NCBI RefSeq assembly: GCF_900105475.1
Contig: NZ_LT629777.1
Location: 4,402,001-4,466,000 of the forward strand
Reading direction: 5' to 3'
From: Pseudomonas asplenii
GTDB taxonomy: Bacteria; Pseudomonadota; Gammaproteobacteria; Pseudomonadales; Pseudomonadaceae
Length of the DNA stretch: 64,000 bases
Below are positions 1 to 9,395 of this stretch, piece by piece (positions within the stretch are counted from its first letter, which is position 1; the number at the start of each line of letters is the position of its first letter). The position numbers and the translations under genes are program-made. Under the pieces are notes generated by a model. The model had not been told where the DNA came from, did not search any database, and worked only from the letters and a program-made list of their open reading frames with translations.

Positions 1-760
1 CGATCAGCCGTTTCATCCAGGCGCCCAGCCGATGAGTGGCAGTGGCGAACAGCAGGCCCGCGAGGCCGAAGACGATACCGGCCAGCACCGTTGCCGCAAT
101 GCTCCAGAACTGCACCGACACCACTTCGCCAATCGGGTAATGGCTGTGTGCTATGCCCCAGGCCTGGGTAACCTGGTCGGCGACGATAGCTGCGACCATG
201 CAGGGGAAGAGCGCGTCATAACGCATCCGGCCGATGGTCAGCACTTCCAGCCCGAACAACGCTCCGGCCAGCGGCGTGCCGAACACTGACGCGAAGCCGG
301 CGCTGATACCGACCATGAGGATGATCCGCCGGTCTTCCTGGCGCAGGCGCAGCCAGTGGCTCAGTTGGTCGGCCAGCGCGCCGCCCATCTGCACGGCAGT
401 GCCCTCACGGCCCACCGAGGCGCCGAACAGGTGCGACACCAGCGTGCCGCCGAGCACCAGGGGCACCATGCGCAGCGGCACGGTTTTTTTCGGGTCGTGG
501 ATTTCATCGATCAGCAGGTTATTGCCCGCATCGACCGATTTGCCTAACCCGTGATAGATCAGCCCAACGGCGAGGCCGGCCAGCGGCAGCAGCCAGATCA
601 CCCAGGGATGGCTTTCGCGCCATTGGGTGGCCTGATCCAGCGAGAACAGGAAAAACGCCGACGCGCTACCGGCCAGCAGGGCCACGGCACTGGCCAATAG
701 CAGCCATTTGCCGAGATAGAGCAGAAGATCGAGTTGTTCAGGGCGTGAAAGTCTGGACAT
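1..760 (-). CDS. eriC: Fluoride/proton antiporter, CLC-F (EriC) type, C-terminus cut by window edge
   Basis: Reading the minus strand from the ATG at 758-760 gives about 253 residues that run off the left edge. The protein is a polytopic CLC-family channel or antiporter that would export fluoride across the inner membrane. Visible CLC motifs include GREGTAVQMG near residue 120 and GISAGFASVFGTPLAGALFG soon after. GREGT with GNNLLIDEIHDP matches the fluoride-specific branch rather than chloride CLCs. A fluoride riboswitch in its leader supports the substrate strongly. No clear Shine-Dalgarno precedes the ATG; a GTG four codons upstream is an alternative start. Fluoride specificity is inferred from motifs plus riboswitch. 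Confidence 0.9.
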   Translation of the reverse strand, partial: MSRLSRPEQLDLLLYLGKWLLLASAVALLAGSASAFFLFSLDQATQWRESHPWVIWLLPLAGLAVGLIYHGLGKSVDAGNNLLIDEIHDPKKTVPLRMVPLVLGGTLVSHLFGASVGREGTAVQMGGALADQLSHWLRLRQEDRRIILMVGISAGFASVFGTPLAGALFGLEVLTIGRMRYDALFPCMVAAIVADQVTQAWGIAHSHYPIGEVVSVQFWSIAATVLAGIVFGLAGLLFATATHRLGAWMKRLI

Positions 761-761
761 A

Positions 762-850
762 GGGTCAGTCACATGAATCAGAAGGAGTCTGACCCACAGG
801 AGTTCTGCATGCATGCGCCTACAGTCCTGTGCGATCAGGTGTCTGTAGGC
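762..850 (-). promoter_or_regulatory. Expression platform hairpins between the fluoride aptamer and eriC
   Basis: On the minus-strand RNA, the aptamer's 3' segment GCCTACAG (843-850) can pair with CTGTAGGC (817-824), with an inner CCTG/CAGG helix. A second 7-bp hairpin (GGGTCAG at 789-795 with CTGACCC at 762-768) sits directly before the start codon. The first hairpin competes with the aptamer's pseudoknot strand, as expected of a switch. Neither hairpin has a clean U-tract, so translational control seems more likely than termination. Confidence 0.55.
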
Positions 851-903
851 ATCATCAGCTGCAGTAGCACAGCGGTTGGGTACGGAGGAATGCCATCTCC
901 GGA
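838..903 (-). ncRNA. Fluoride riboswitch (crcB motif) aptamer
   Basis: The minus strand from 900 to 841 starts GGAGATGGCATTCCTCC, continues with AACCGCTG, a short loop and CAGC, and ends GATGATGCCTACAG. This is the crcB-motif layout. The GGAG/CTCC stem, the GCTG/CAGC stem and the GGCAT/ATGCC pseudoknot can all be drawn by hand. It lies about 80 nt upstream of a CLC gene with fluoride-branch motifs, its commonest partner in Pseudomonas. Confidence 0.9.
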
Positions 904-909
904 AGGCCG

Positions 910-938
910 ATCATAGCCAGTGGTGATGTGCTTGTAAA
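910..938 (-). promoter_or_regulatory. Sigma70-type promoter for the riboswitch-eriC transcript
   Basis: The minus strand has TTTACA (933-938) and TATGAT (910-915) separated by exactly 17 bp. The predicted start falls just before the aptamer, at about 903. The near-consensus boxes and fit to the riboswitch 5' end support the call. Confidence 0.7.
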
Positions 939-1076
939 ATCTTGTTACAGGTTGGGCGGTTTCTGCGGCAAGTTTCCCGTCGAGGTCACCGCCGGAGGGC
1001 TGAGAAACGCCTTCTTTCTTTAAGCGGCATAACCCCCGAACGGGTCTGGGCGTTTGTATGGGGGGCTGCATGAGCA

Positions 1077-1790
1077 TTAGCTGTGGGCGCCAGACAATCG
1101 CCTCACGCGCTCCAGTTCCTTCTCATCGATCTTGGCCTTGAGTATCAGCGACGCCGGCAACGGCGCTCCAGGTAGGTTTGGCTCCTCAATCGACTCCAAC
1201 TGCCAGGCGGGCACGAGGGTGGTGAGCCAACTGCTGAGGGTGCGGTAGAACCAGGGCATGGGTTGCCAGTCACCGACGCCCATGGCGTCGAAATGTTCCA
1301 CTCGCCAGCCATCCGTGTAAGGCGGCTCTACGCACAATGGGTGCAGCGTCTGGATGATCAGGCGGGCATCGGGACGGGCGGTGTGGGCGAGGGCGGCCAG
1401 CAGTTCTGCGGTCTGTTCGTCGAGCAGAGAGAAGTTGCAGACGATCACCTTGAAATCCGCGCCGATTCGTTGCGGTTCGGCGATCACCTGTGCGTAGGAC
1501 ATGCAACGAAAGTCGCCCACGCCGGCCTGTCCGGCAAGCTTCACGAGTGGTGCTGAAACATCGATGCCGGTGAGCTGGCCGCCGTGCTCGGCCAGGGCTC
1601 GACACAACCAGCCTTCACCACAGCCCACGTCCAGCACCCGACCCGGCAGGTACGGCCGAACGGCGGCGATGATCGCCGCGTCGGTGATCTCTCGGCGGCT
1701 GCGTATCTGTCCCTCGCGAATGGCCGTGGCCCAGGCCTGGGCGTTGCCGGACCAACTGTCGATCAGGGCTTTCGAGGGATCGTCGTGCAT
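1077..1790 (-). CDS. Class I SAM-dependent methyltransferase
   Basis: 237 residues, the usual size of a small cytoplasmic class I methyltransferase. The SAM-binding motif I is clear (VLDVGCGEG, about residues 55-63), followed by the acidic end of strand 2 (GIDVS). The C-terminal half has the typical aromatic and proline-rich segment (TLHPLCVEPPYTDGW). The start ATG has a weak AAGGCAG ribosome site. The substrate cannot be told; neighbours give no pathway hint. The gene lies downstream of, and in the same direction as, the chemoreceptor gene, separated by 78 bp. Confidence 0.85.
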   Translation of the reverse strand: MHDDPSKALIDSWSGNAQAWATAIREGQIRSRREITDAAIIAAVRPYLPGRVLDVGCGEGWLCRALAEHGGQLTGIDVSAPLVKLAGQAGVGDFRCMSYAQVIAEPQRIGADFKVIVCNFSLLDEQTAELLAALAHTARPDARLIIQTLHPLCVEPPYTDGWRVEHFDAMGVGDWQPMPWFYRTLSSWLTTLVPAWQLESIEEPNLPGAPLPASLILKAKIDEKELERVRRLSGAHS

Positions 1791-1868
1791 TTCAGCTGCC
1801 TTGCGAGGAAGGGTGACCCTGGCAGTGTGGAACTGAATGCACGTGTGTGGCTAGTGTGTCCCGTATCG

Positions 1869-3788
1869 TCACAAGGTGAACTTGCCCACCAGCATCTGCA
1901 GGTGATTGCCCAGACGGGTCAGCTCGACGCTCGATGAGGCGGTTTCCTCGCTGGCCGTCGAGGTCTGTTCGGAGATGTCGCGTACATTGATCACACTGCG
2001 ATTGATCTCTTCGGCCACCGCACTTTGCTCTTCGGCCGCCGTGGCGATCTGGTGGTTCATCGATTCGATGGCCTGCACCGACTCGCTGATGCCATGCAAC
2101 GATGCGCCGGCCTGGCGGGTCAGTTCGACGCTGCTGTGGGTGAGGGCGCGGCTACTTTCCAGGCTGATGGCGACCTTGTCGGTGCCGCCTTGCAGGCCGC
2201 TGATCAGTTGCTCGATTTCTTCGGTGGAGCTCTGGGTGCGTTGTGCCAGGCTGCGCACTTCATCGGCCACCACGGCGAAACCACGACCGGCCTCACCAGC
2301 CCGGGCCGCTTCAATGGCGGCGTTGAGCGCCAGCAGGTTGGTCTGTTGTGCCACCGACTTGATGACGTCGAGCACACTGCCGATCTTGTCGCTTTCCTGC
2401 TTGAGATCGTTCATTGCCACGGTGGAGTTGCCCACTTCGCCAGCCAGCCGTTCGATCTGCGCCATCGCCTGGGCCAGTACCTCGTCACCCGCGCGGGCCT
2501 CTTGGCTGGCACTGACTGCCGCGCTGGAGGCCTGCTCGGCGTTGCGTGCGACCTCCTGCACGGTGGCCGCCATTTCGTTCATGGCGGTGGCGACCTGATC
2601 GGTTTCCTGTCGCTGGTTGTTGACCCCGTTGCGGGTCTGTTCGGTGATCGCCGAGAGTTGCTCGGCAGCTCCCGAGATACGCACCACGCCGTCGCGCAGA
2701 CCACCTATCAGTTCGCGCAGATTGAGGGTCATGCGCTGCATGCTCAGTTGCAGCTGGCCCAACTCGTCGCGGCGCGAAACCACGGCGTTATCGCTGAGGT
2801 TGCCGTTGGCCACCTGTTCGGCTCGGCGCAGGGTTTCCATCAGCGGGCCGACGATCAGCCGAGTGATGGTCCAGGCGGCGAAGATGCCGAGCAGCATTGC
2901 GGCGAGCAGGGCTCCTGCGAGCAAGTTGCGCGCGTCCAGGACATCGTCTTGACGCTGGTCGATCTGGTCTTGCGCCAATTGCTGGGTGGTGGCGAGCAGG
3001 TTCTTGATGTCGCCATCGATCTGCACTTGAGCGCTATCGGCCTTGGCCTGGGCTTCGGCGAACAGGGCGACGGTGTCGCGGTAACGGCTCATGGCCTGCT
3101 GCAGACCCTGCACGTCGGCGGTCATGGCGGCTGGGAGCCGGGTAGCGAGTGCCTGGCTGTAGGCGATGGCTTCCTCGATCGCGTCCCGGGCCGGCTTCTG
3201 CAACTCGGGCTTGAGGCTGTAGCTGTAGCCACGCAACTGGAAGCGCGCCTGCTGGACCAGGGTCTGTGCTTTCACCAGGCTGTCGATCTGGGCCTGGTCG
3301 CCGCTTGGCGAGGTGGCCATCTCCATGAGTTTTTTCAGTTGCGCGACGGCGGCATCGGCGTGGCCACCAAATACCGCACGGGTTGCATCGCGGGCCTGGA
3401 CGGCCTGGCTGAAATCATTGAAATGTGCGCGATAGCTCTTGGCGACCATGTTCGCGGTTTCGAGCAGCGGCAGGCTTGCCTGCGAATGGAACACCAAACG
3501 GTCGTGGGCCAGCTGGCTGTCGATGTCATCGAGCAGCTTGACCACCGCCGCGGCGCGCTCGGCGTCGGGGTTGGCACTGTAGAGCAGCCGTCCGTTGCGC
3601 ACGTCCCGGGTCAAGTCGTTGAGCTTGGCGATATCGAGGATCCGGTCGCTGCGTTCGCCGAGGGCCTGGATGCCGAGCCAGCCGGTGGTCGCAATCAGCA
3701 GGGTCAGCAGCATGACGATACCAAAGCCCAGAGTGAGCTTGGCTCTGACACTGATGTTCTCCAGCATCCTGTTAAGTGGGGCAAGCAT
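1869..3788 (-). CDS. Methyl-accepting chemotaxis protein, HBM (McpS-like) sensor type
   Basis: 639 residues, inner membrane. A first membrane segment lies at about residues 15-37. It is followed by a roughly 250-residue all-helical periplasmic domain whose length matches helical bimodular (HBM) sensors such as McpS of P. putida. A second membrane segment lies near 285-310, then a HAMP domain and a long cytoplasmic signalling coil. The conserved hairpin tip [20 protein letters not shown] is present, and flanking Gln/Glu-rich helices carry methylation sites. There is no C-terminal CheR-binding pentapeptide (it ends VGKFTL). HBM receptors characterised so far sense organic acids; the ligand here is unproven. 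GGAG precedes the ATG at 3786-3788. Confidence 0.93.
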   Translation of the reverse strand: MLAPLNRMLENISVRAKLTLGFGIVMLLTLLIATTGWLGIQALGERSDRILDIAKLNDLTRDVRNGRLLYSANPDAERAAAVVKLLDDIDSQLAHDRLVFHSQASLPLLETANMVAKSYRAHFNDFSQAVQARDATRAVFGGHADAAVAQLKKLMEMATSPSGDQAQIDSLVKAQTLVQQARFQLRGYSYSLKPELQKPARDAIEEAIAYSQALATRLPAAMTADVQGLQQAMSRYRDTVALFAEAQAKADSAQVQIDGDIKNLLATTQQLAQDQIDQRQDDVLDARNLLAGALLAAMLLGIFAAWTITRLIVGPLMETLRRAEQVANGNLSDNAVVSRRDELGQLQLSMQRMTLNLRELIGGLRDGVVRISGAAEQLSAITEQTRNGVNNQRQETDQVATAMNEMAATVQEVARNAEQASSAAVSASQEARAGDEVLAQAMAQIERLAGEVGNSTVAMNDLKQESDKIGSVLDVIKSVAQQTNLLALNAAIEAARAGEAGRGFAVVADEVRSLAQRTQSSTEEIEQLISGLQGGTDKVAISLESSRALTHSSVELTRQAGASLHGISESVQAIESMNHQIATAAEEQSAVAEEINRSVINVRDISEQTSTASEETASSSVELTRLGNHLQMLVGKFTL

Positions 3789-4021
3789 TCGGACAATCTC
3801 CGCCGGGACAAACCGCTGATAGGGAAGGGCTGCTCTGAGTCAAGCAGGACACAGCCGGGGTATCGGTCAGTAAATTTGAAACTTTATGTTTCTAGGTGGG
3901 TAAAACCGCAGGTATTTTTGGCGCAAATGCCTTGTGCGGTAGCGCAAGAGGGGGGCATGACGGGGCATACGAGTTCTGTGATACTGCTGATCTTTAGTCA
4001 GAAGACGCCAGTGCGCCCTGC

Positions 4022-4320
4022 CGGGATCGGTTCGGGCTATGCCGTGGGGCCGTTCGTGGGCGCTGGGCTGGCCCATCTGGATGGCCGGTTGCCGTTCATC
4101 GTTTCCGCGCTGCTGGGCGCCCTGGCTTTCCTGGCGTATTACCCGTTCGGCGACCGGGATCTGGCGCCGGTCGATCGTACCCGTGCACCGGTGTCCTTTA
4201 TCGGCGTGGGGCGGATTCTGCTTCAGGACAAGCGCTTGGTCTGCTTCACGATCGGTGGGCTGTTGAGCGCTTTGGGGCCGGTGCTCTGCGGGTTTGCCCT
4301 GGTGGGAGCCGGCTTGCTGG
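4022..4320 (+). pseudogene. MFS transporter remnant
   Basis: One frame reads like an internal piece of a major facilitator: SGYAVGPFVGAGLAHLDGR, then a hydrophobic helix and a cytoplasmic loop, then another helix. No start or upstream half is present, and the sequence dissolves after about 100 residues into the convergent L,D-transpeptidase gene. It is most simply a decayed fragment of a drug-type MFS pump. Confidence 0.6.
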
Positions 4321-4386
4321 CGATAGCGGTGTGTCAGCAGCAAAGATGCCAGTTGCCGGCTTGCAATAATTGCCAGCAAACCAGCT

Positions 4387-5115
4387 TCAGCGCTTCTTCG
4401 CCGTACTGCTGCCCGTGGTCTTGGCACTGGCTATCTGCTGCGGTTTGCAGTTGAGGTAGGCCGAGGATTTCAGCCAGTGGCGGTCCGGGTACCAGGAGAA
4501 CATGAACTGGCCATCCTTGAGTTTGTCGACCACCTGTTTCGCCACCTGTGGGCGTACGGCCGGGCAGCCCTGACTGCGGCCGATGCGTCCTTCGCGCTTG
4601 CTCCATAGCGGGCTGACGTAGTCCGCAGCGTGGATCACGATGTCGCGATCGCGGGCGCGATCATTGAAGCCCGGCTCCAGTCCATCCATGCGCAACGAGT
4701 AGCCATGGCTGCCTTCGTAGCTTTCCTGGGTGCGAAACAGGCCGATGCTCGATTGGTAGCTGCCCTCTCGGTTGGAAAAGCGGGTGGCGAAGTTTTCCCC
4801 GGACTTCTGCCCGTGGGCGACCAGGTCGCGTAGTACCAGGGTCTTCTTGCGCAGGTCGAAGATCCACAGGCGCCGGGCCGTGGAGGGGAGTGAATAGTCG
4901 ATCACGGCCAGGCGTTCGGATTGTTCATGACCCTGGCGGACGGCGCATTGCATGGCATTCAGCGCGTTTTTCAGCACCAGGGGGTTGAGTTCCGGCGCGG
5001 CGTGGGCGAGTCTGCCATACAGCGTCGGCTTCGCGGCGCTGGCGGCCAGGGCCGAACCACCGGACGTGGCCAGGGTCAGAATGATCAGGCAGAGTCGATA
5101 GCAAGATGTCAGCAT
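4387..5115 (-). CDS. Murein L,D-transpeptidase catalytic-domain protein, periplasmic
   Basis: 242 residues from the ATG at 5113-5115, chosen because it is followed immediately by a signal peptide (hydrophobic LCLIILTLATSGGSALAA). The upstream in-frame extension lacks such a signal and reaches into the divergent gene. The catalytic signature is HAADY..., then RIGRSQGCPAV, the His...SxGCxxV pattern of YkuD-like enzymes; the nucleophile is the Cys. It should crosslink or edit peptidoglycan stems, or anchor a protein to them. The C-terminal tail is short, Ser/Thr/Lys-rich and probably flexible. It is divergent from a second L,D-transpeptidase gene, with 132 bp between starts. Confidence 0.88.
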   Translation of the reverse strand: MLTSCYRLCLIILTLATSGGSALAASAAKPTLYGRLAHAAPELNPLVLKNALNAMQCAVRQGHEQSERLAVIDYSLPSTARRLWIFDLRKKTLVLRDLVAHGQKSGENFATRFSNREGSYQSSIGLFRTQESYEGSHGYSLRMDGLEPGFNDRARDRDIVIHAADYVSPLWSKREGRIGRSQGCPAVRPQVAKQVVDKLKDGQFMFSWYPDRHWLKSSAYLNCKPQQIASAKTTGSSTAKKR

Positions 5116-5247
5116 GTAGAGAACGTCTCCGCCTTCAATGCAGGTCATGCATCCATGGGGTGCGCGATCGCGGCTGTCTTGAGGGTTTATTGCCTCTGCC
5201 ATAACCGTAGACCGCCCGCGCGATAACCGTGGATGGGAGCCTAGCCC

Positions 5248-6822
5248 TTGTTCAAAAAACACGCATGTTACTTGAGCCTTTGCCTGCTCGTTGCACCACT
5301 GGTCGCGACGGCCGACGACCTGCTCGGCGATCCACCTACGCCGTTGCAGTCGGCACTCGCCCATTTATCGACGAGTTGCCCGGGCCTGGCCGCACAAATG
5401 GATGCGCCGACCCAACTGCGGCTGCAGGCGTTCTATCAGCAGCAGGGCAATGTTGCGCTCTGGTCCGTCGATGGCCGATTGGCGGCTTTACAGGCGCAAT
5501 TGCCGCTATTGGCCGACGATGGGCTGGATCCGGCGCGTTATCCGCTGGCGCAGGACAGCAGTGCGGGTGATCCATTGTGCACCGATATCCAGGTTAGCCG
5601 GCAGTATCTGCAGGCCTTGCATGACCTGCGCCACGGGCGTCTGTTGCAGGCGCGTTTCGAACCGCTGTGGCATGCCCAGCCGCCGACCGGCGAATCGGAT
5701 GCCGAGTTGCTGACGCTGGCCGCCACCGGCTTGCAGAACATCGCCCAGGCCTTCGATCAGGCCCGGCCGAGTGCTCAGTTGTATCGCAACCTGCGGCAAG
5801 CCTATGCCGCGCAACGTCAGCAACCGCTGCCGCACTGGTCGCCACTGGCTACCGGCCCGCTACTGCGCCCCGGCATGGAGGACGCGCGAGTACCGGAGCT
5901 GGCTCACCGGCTGCTTGCCGAAGGTTATCTGCAGAGCTTGCCCAGCGGTCCCGAAAACCTCTATGGCGATGACCTGGCCGAGGCGGTCAAGCATTTCCAG
6001 TACCGGCATTCGTTGCAGAGCGACGGAGTGATCGGGCCCGGTACGCTGGTGGAATTGAACATCAGCCCGGCGCTGCGCCGCGAACAGTTGCGCCTCAACC
6101 TCGAGCGCTTCCGCTGGCTGGCGCCGGATCTTGAGCCCGAGGGCGTACTGGTGAACGTCGCGGCAGCGCAGTTGAGCTTCTACCACGACGGTGCGCCGCA
6201 GTGGCAGACACGCCTGCAGGTCGGGCGAGCCGACCGGCAGACGCCGTTGCTCAAGTCGCGTATTACTCGCCTGACCCTGAACCCGACCTGGACCATCCCG
6301 CCGACCATCCTGCGCGAGGACAAGCTGCCGGCCATCCGCCCGGATCCGGCAGCCTACCTCGCCCAGCAGAACCTGCAGGTGCTCGACAGCGAAGGGCGCC
6401 CGCTGGCGGCGAACGAGGTCGACTGGGAGCGCCCCGGCAACATCCTTCTGCGCCAGGGCGCCGGTCCGCGAAACCCGCTGGGCAAGATCGTCCTGCGCTT
6501 TCCCAACCCGTTCTCGGTGTACCTGCATGACACGCCGAGTCAGCCGCTGTTCGCCAAGGGCCCACGGGCTTTCAGTTCGGGTTGTGTCCGGGTCGAGCAG
6601 CCGTTGCACCTGCGTGACTTGCTGCTGACCCCGGCCGAGCGGGCGCACACCGATGAGTTGCTGGCCAGTGGCACTACCCATGAGTACCGGCTGACGGCAC
6701 CGGTGCCGATCCTGCTGGGGTACTGGACGGTGCAGGTCGACAGTGACGGTGCCTTGCTCTACGCGCCGGATATCTATGGGCGCGATCCGGTGCTGTTGAA
6801 GGCGTTGGGCAGTTCCTCCTGA
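5248..6822 (+). CDS. L,D-transpeptidase of the YcbB/LdtD type
   Basis: 524 residues, starting at TTG with a good GGGAG site 8 nt upstream; the nearby ATG is out of frame. A signal peptide is evident (LSLCLLVAPLVATA). The order is an N-terminal scaffold region, a peptidoglycan-binding type 1 domain near 225-270 (EAVKHFQYRHSLQSDGVIG), and a C-terminal YkuD domain with HDTPS and RAFSSGCVRVE, which supplies the His and Cys catalytic residues. Enzymes of this type make 3-3 crosslinks in the periplasm. It is somewhat shorter than E. coli LdtD (about 615). Confidence 0.92.
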   Translation: MFKKHACYLSLCLLVAPLVATADDLLGDPPTPLQSALAHLSTSCPGLAAQMDAPTQLRLQAFYQQQGNVALWSVDGRLAALQAQLPLLADDGLDPARYPLAQDSSAGDPLCTDIQVSRQYLQALHDLRHGRLLQARFEPLWHAQPPTGESDAELLTLAATGLQNIAQAFDQARPSAQLYRNLRQAYAAQRQQPLPHWSPLATGPLLRPGMEDARVPELAHRLLAEGYLQSLPSGPENLYGDDLAEAVKHFQYRHSLQSDGVIGPGTLVELNISPALRREQLRLNLERFRWLAPDLEPEGVLVNVAAAQLSFYHDGAPQWQTRLQVGRADRQTPLLKSRITRLTLNPTWTIPPTILREDKLPAIRPDPAAYLAQQNLQVLDSEGRPLAANEVDWERPGNILLRQGAGPRNPLGKIVLRFPNPFSVYLHDTPSQPLFAKGPRAFSSGCVRVEQPLHLRDLLLTPAERAHTDELLASGTTHEYRLTAPVPILLGYWTVQVDSDGALLYAPDIYGRDPVLLKALGSSS

Positions 6823-6872
6823 TACAAGGGAGGAACCGTGTCGAGTACGGCCTCGGGCATTCGGGATCAGCA

Positions 6873-6888
6873 GGTCGCCTTGGCGACC
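6873..6888. terminator. Short hairpin between convergent genes
   Basis: GGTCGC and GCGACC flank a 4-nt loop in the gap between the L,D-transpeptidase and codA, which converge here. A weak T-rich stretch follows on the plus strand. It may act as a terminator. Confidence 0.35.
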
Positions 6889-6936
6889 CCTTGATCTTTG
6901 ACCTGGCGACCGGGGCGGATCAGCCTCTTGCCCAAG

Positions 6937-8178
6937 CTATGACAAGAACCGTTCCACGGTCGCCGGCGTACGCTTGAGCAGCACCTTGCCCGCCCGTACC
7001 GATACCAGTACCTGGCCCTGGCGGCGAACCATCTCGTAGTCGTCCGGTGCCGACAGGATCAGCAGGTTGGCCGGGCGCCCGCTCTCGATGCCGTAGCGCT
7101 CGCCGAGGTTCAGGGTGCGGGCGCTGTTGTCGGTGATCAGGTCCAGGGCACGGGTGAGGTCCTGGTAGCCGAGCATGTGGCAGATATGCAGGCCGGCTTC
7201 GAGCACGCGCAGGATGTTGCCGTTGCCCAGCGGATACCAGGGATCGACGATGGAGTCCTGGCCGAAGCAGACGTTCAGGCCGGCCTGGTCGAGTTCGGCC
7301 ACCCGCGTGACGCCACGGCGCTTGGGAAAGCTGTCGAACCGCCCTTGCAGGTGGATGCTCTCGGTCGGGCAGGAGACGAAGTTGATCCCGGAGAGTTTGA
7401 GCAGGCGAAACAGCTTGGAGCAGTAGGCGTTGTCGTAGGAGCCCATCGCCACGGTATGGCTGGCGGTGACCCGGGCGCCCATCCCGCGCACCCGCGCTTC
7501 TTCGGCCAGCACTTCGAGAAAGCGCGAGTGCGGGTCATCGGTCTCGTCGCAGTGCACGTCCACCAGGCAGCCGGTGCGTTCTGCCAGGTCCATGAGGAAC
7601 TTCACCGAAGACACGCCCTGGTCGCGGGTGTTCTCGAAATGCGGAATGCCGCCTACCACATCGGCGCCCAGGGCCACGGCCTCGGTCATCAGTTCACGAC
7701 CGTTCTTGAACGACTCGATGCCTTCCTGGGGAAAGGCCACGATCTGCAGGTCGATCAGATGACGGGTTTCCTCACGGACCTCGACCAGCGCCTTGAGGGC
7801 GGCCAGGGTCGGGTCGGTGACATCGACGTGGGTGCGCACGTGCTGGATGCCGTGGTCGACCAGCATGTCGATGGTCTTGCGCGCGCGGGTCTTGGTGTCT
7901 TCATGGGTGACCAGGGCCTTGCGCTCGGCCCAGCATTCGATGCCTTCGAACAGCGTGCCGCTCATGTTCCAGCTCGGTTCGCCGGCGGTCAGCGTGGCGT
8001 CGAGGTGGATGTGCGGCTCGACGAAGGGCGCGGTGACCAGATTCTGCGCGGCGTCCAGGTCCGTGGCCGCAACTTGGGCGAGGCCAGGTTGGGCAACGAT
8101 GGCGCCGATGCGCTCGCCGTCCAGTTCGATGCGATACAGGCCGGTCTTGCCGCGCAGGCGGGCATTGATGATGTTCAT
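6937..8178 (-). CDS. codA: Cytosine deaminase
   Basis: 413 residues, the family's normal length. An amidohydrolase TIM-barrel enzyme of the cytoplasm that converts cytosine to uracil and ammonia for pyrimidine salvage. Metal-binding and catalytic residues are visible in order: PHIHLDATL, VDVHCDETDD, ASHTVAMGSY and FGQDSIVDPWYPLG, the last holding the catalytic Asp. The start codon overlaps the stop of the PucR-type regulator by 4 bp, indicating translational coupling in a codB-pucR-codA operon. Related isoguanine or creatinine deaminases are less likely given the adjacent cytosine permease. Confidence 0.95.
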   Translation of the reverse strand: MNIINARLRGKTGLYRIELDGERIGAIVAQPGLAQVAATDLDAAQNLVTAPFVEPHIHLDATLTAGEPSWNMSGTLFEGIECWAERKALVTHEDTKTRARKTIDMLVDHGIQHVRTHVDVTDPTLAALKALVEVREETRHLIDLQIVAFPQEGIESFKNGRELMTEAVALGADVVGGIPHFENTRDQGVSSVKFLMDLAERTGCLVDVHCDETDDPHSRFLEVLAEEARVRGMGARVTASHTVAMGSYDNAYCSKLFRLLKLSGINFVSCPTESIHLQGRFDSFPKRRGVTRVAELDQAGLNVCFGQDSIVDPWYPLGNGNILRVLEAGLHICHMLGYQDLTRALDLITDNSARTLNLGERYGIESGRPANLLILSAPDDYEMVRRQGQVLVSVRAGKVLLKRTPATVERFLS

Positions 8179-9395
8179 GCAGGCTCCTTACAGGTTTGAG
8201 TCATGCGCCAGGCCAGTAGGGCGACGGCGGCATTCATGCGAAACAGCGGGTCGTCCAGTGATTGCCCGCTTTGTTGTTCGATACGCTGGATGCGTTGTGC
8301 CAGGGTGTTGCGATGGATCTGCAGGCGGTGGGCCGCCTTGAAGGTGTTGGCGTTTTCCTGCAGCAGGGCGTCGAGGGTCTTGAGCAGGATCAGCGGTTGC
8401 TTGCGTCCTGTCGCGATCAGCGGGCCGAGGGTCCGCTTGACGAAGTCGTCGATCAGCGTGCGCTCGCCGATGCCCTGCAACAGGCGCAGCACGCCCAGTT
8501 CGCTGAAGTCGCACAAACCGGTAGCCGGACGCAGGCTTTCGGCGACATCCAGCGCCTGGCGGGCTTCGCCCAAGGCTTGGCGGTATTGTCCGCAGTCCTC
8601 GACGCGGCTGGCCAGGCCCATGAACAGGCTCAGTTCACCGAGCCGTTCGCTGGCGCTGCGATACAGGTGGGCAAGTGTCTGGGGCAGGCTGTCGTGGTCG
8701 GCTAGCAGGAGTACGAAGAGGTCGCCCTGCTGGCTCACTGGCAGCGGTTCGGGCTGTTGACGGCTCCAGGCTTGCAGGTGGTCCAGCAGCGCCTTTCGGG
8801 TGTTTTGCAGCAATTGTTCAGCCCGGTCGGGCGGGTAACGCTCGAACAACAGATGGACGGCCGATAGCCGCATTGCCAATAGGCGCCGTGGTCCCTCGAC
8901 CGGCAATTGCGCATGAATTGCCCGCTGGCGGGCAATGGCCAGGCTCGGGTAGTCGCCGGTCAGCAGTTGGCCGAGGATATCCTGCCGCGAGCGTCGGGTC
9001 TGGGCCATGTGCGCCAGCGCCGTGCCGATGGCGTGGGTGACCACGACCATCTTCAGCAGGTAGGGTTGCTCGATCAGTGGCAGGCCGAGCTGTTCGGCGC
9101 GCTCGATGACGGTCTGGGGAATGCACTGGATAAATGCCTCTCCCGTGAGAATCACCAGCCCGGCAATGCCGACGGCAACACCGTCCTCGACCAGGCTCAA
9201 GAGGTTGTCCTCGCCACGACGGTGATTGATGCCGGTGACGAACACCAGTTCGCCACCCATCACCCACTCGGCGATCCCTTCGTTTTCGGCCACGTAGGGC
9301 CAGCGCACGCTGCGTTGCAGGTGGGTGGAGCCGGCCCGCACGCGCAATTCTTCAAGCCCGGGCAGCTTGAGGATTTCCTCGACCGTCAGGCTCAT
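8175..9395 (-). CDS. PucR-family transcriptional regulator
   Basis: 406 residues. The N-terminal PucR domain occupies about 1-125 (SLTVEEILKLPGLEELRV, then the GGELVFVTG motif). A middle region resembles the GGDEF-like part found in this family. The C-terminus carries the PucR-type helix-turn-helix (LDALLQENANTFKAAHRL..HRNTLAQRIQRIE). The family regulates purine and pyrimidine use; position between codB and codA, overlapping each by 4 bp, points to control of cytosine utilisation. Autoregulation of the operon is inferred. Confidence 0.92.
   Translation of the reverse strand: MSLTVEEILKLPGLEELRVRAGSTHLQRSVRWPYVAENEGIAEWVMGGELVFVTGINHRRGEDNLLSLVEDGVAVGIAGLVILTGEAFIQCIPQTVIERAEQLGLPLIEQPYLLKMVVVTHAIGTALAHMAQTRRSRQDILGQLLTGDYPSLAIARQRAIHAQLPVEGPRRLLAMRLSAVHLLFERYPPDRAEQLLQNTRKALLDHLQAWSRQQPEPLPVSQQGDLFVLLLADHDSLPQTLAHLYRSASERLGELSLFMGLASRVEDCGQYRQALGEARQALDVAESLRPATGLCDFSELGVLRLLQGIGERTLIDDFVKRTLGPLIATGRKQPLILLKTLDALLQENANTFKAAHRLQIHRNTLAQRIQRIEQQSGQSLDDPLFRMNAAVALLAWRMTQTCKEPA

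Noticed and set aside
835..1077. 80-residue minus-strand frame
   Set aside because: It covers the promoter and fluoride riboswitch and has no domain or ribosome site.
2025..4454. Very long plus-strand frame opposite the chemoreceptor gene
   Set aside because: It is the antisense shadow of the receptor gene except for its end, where a true MFS fragment was reported separately.
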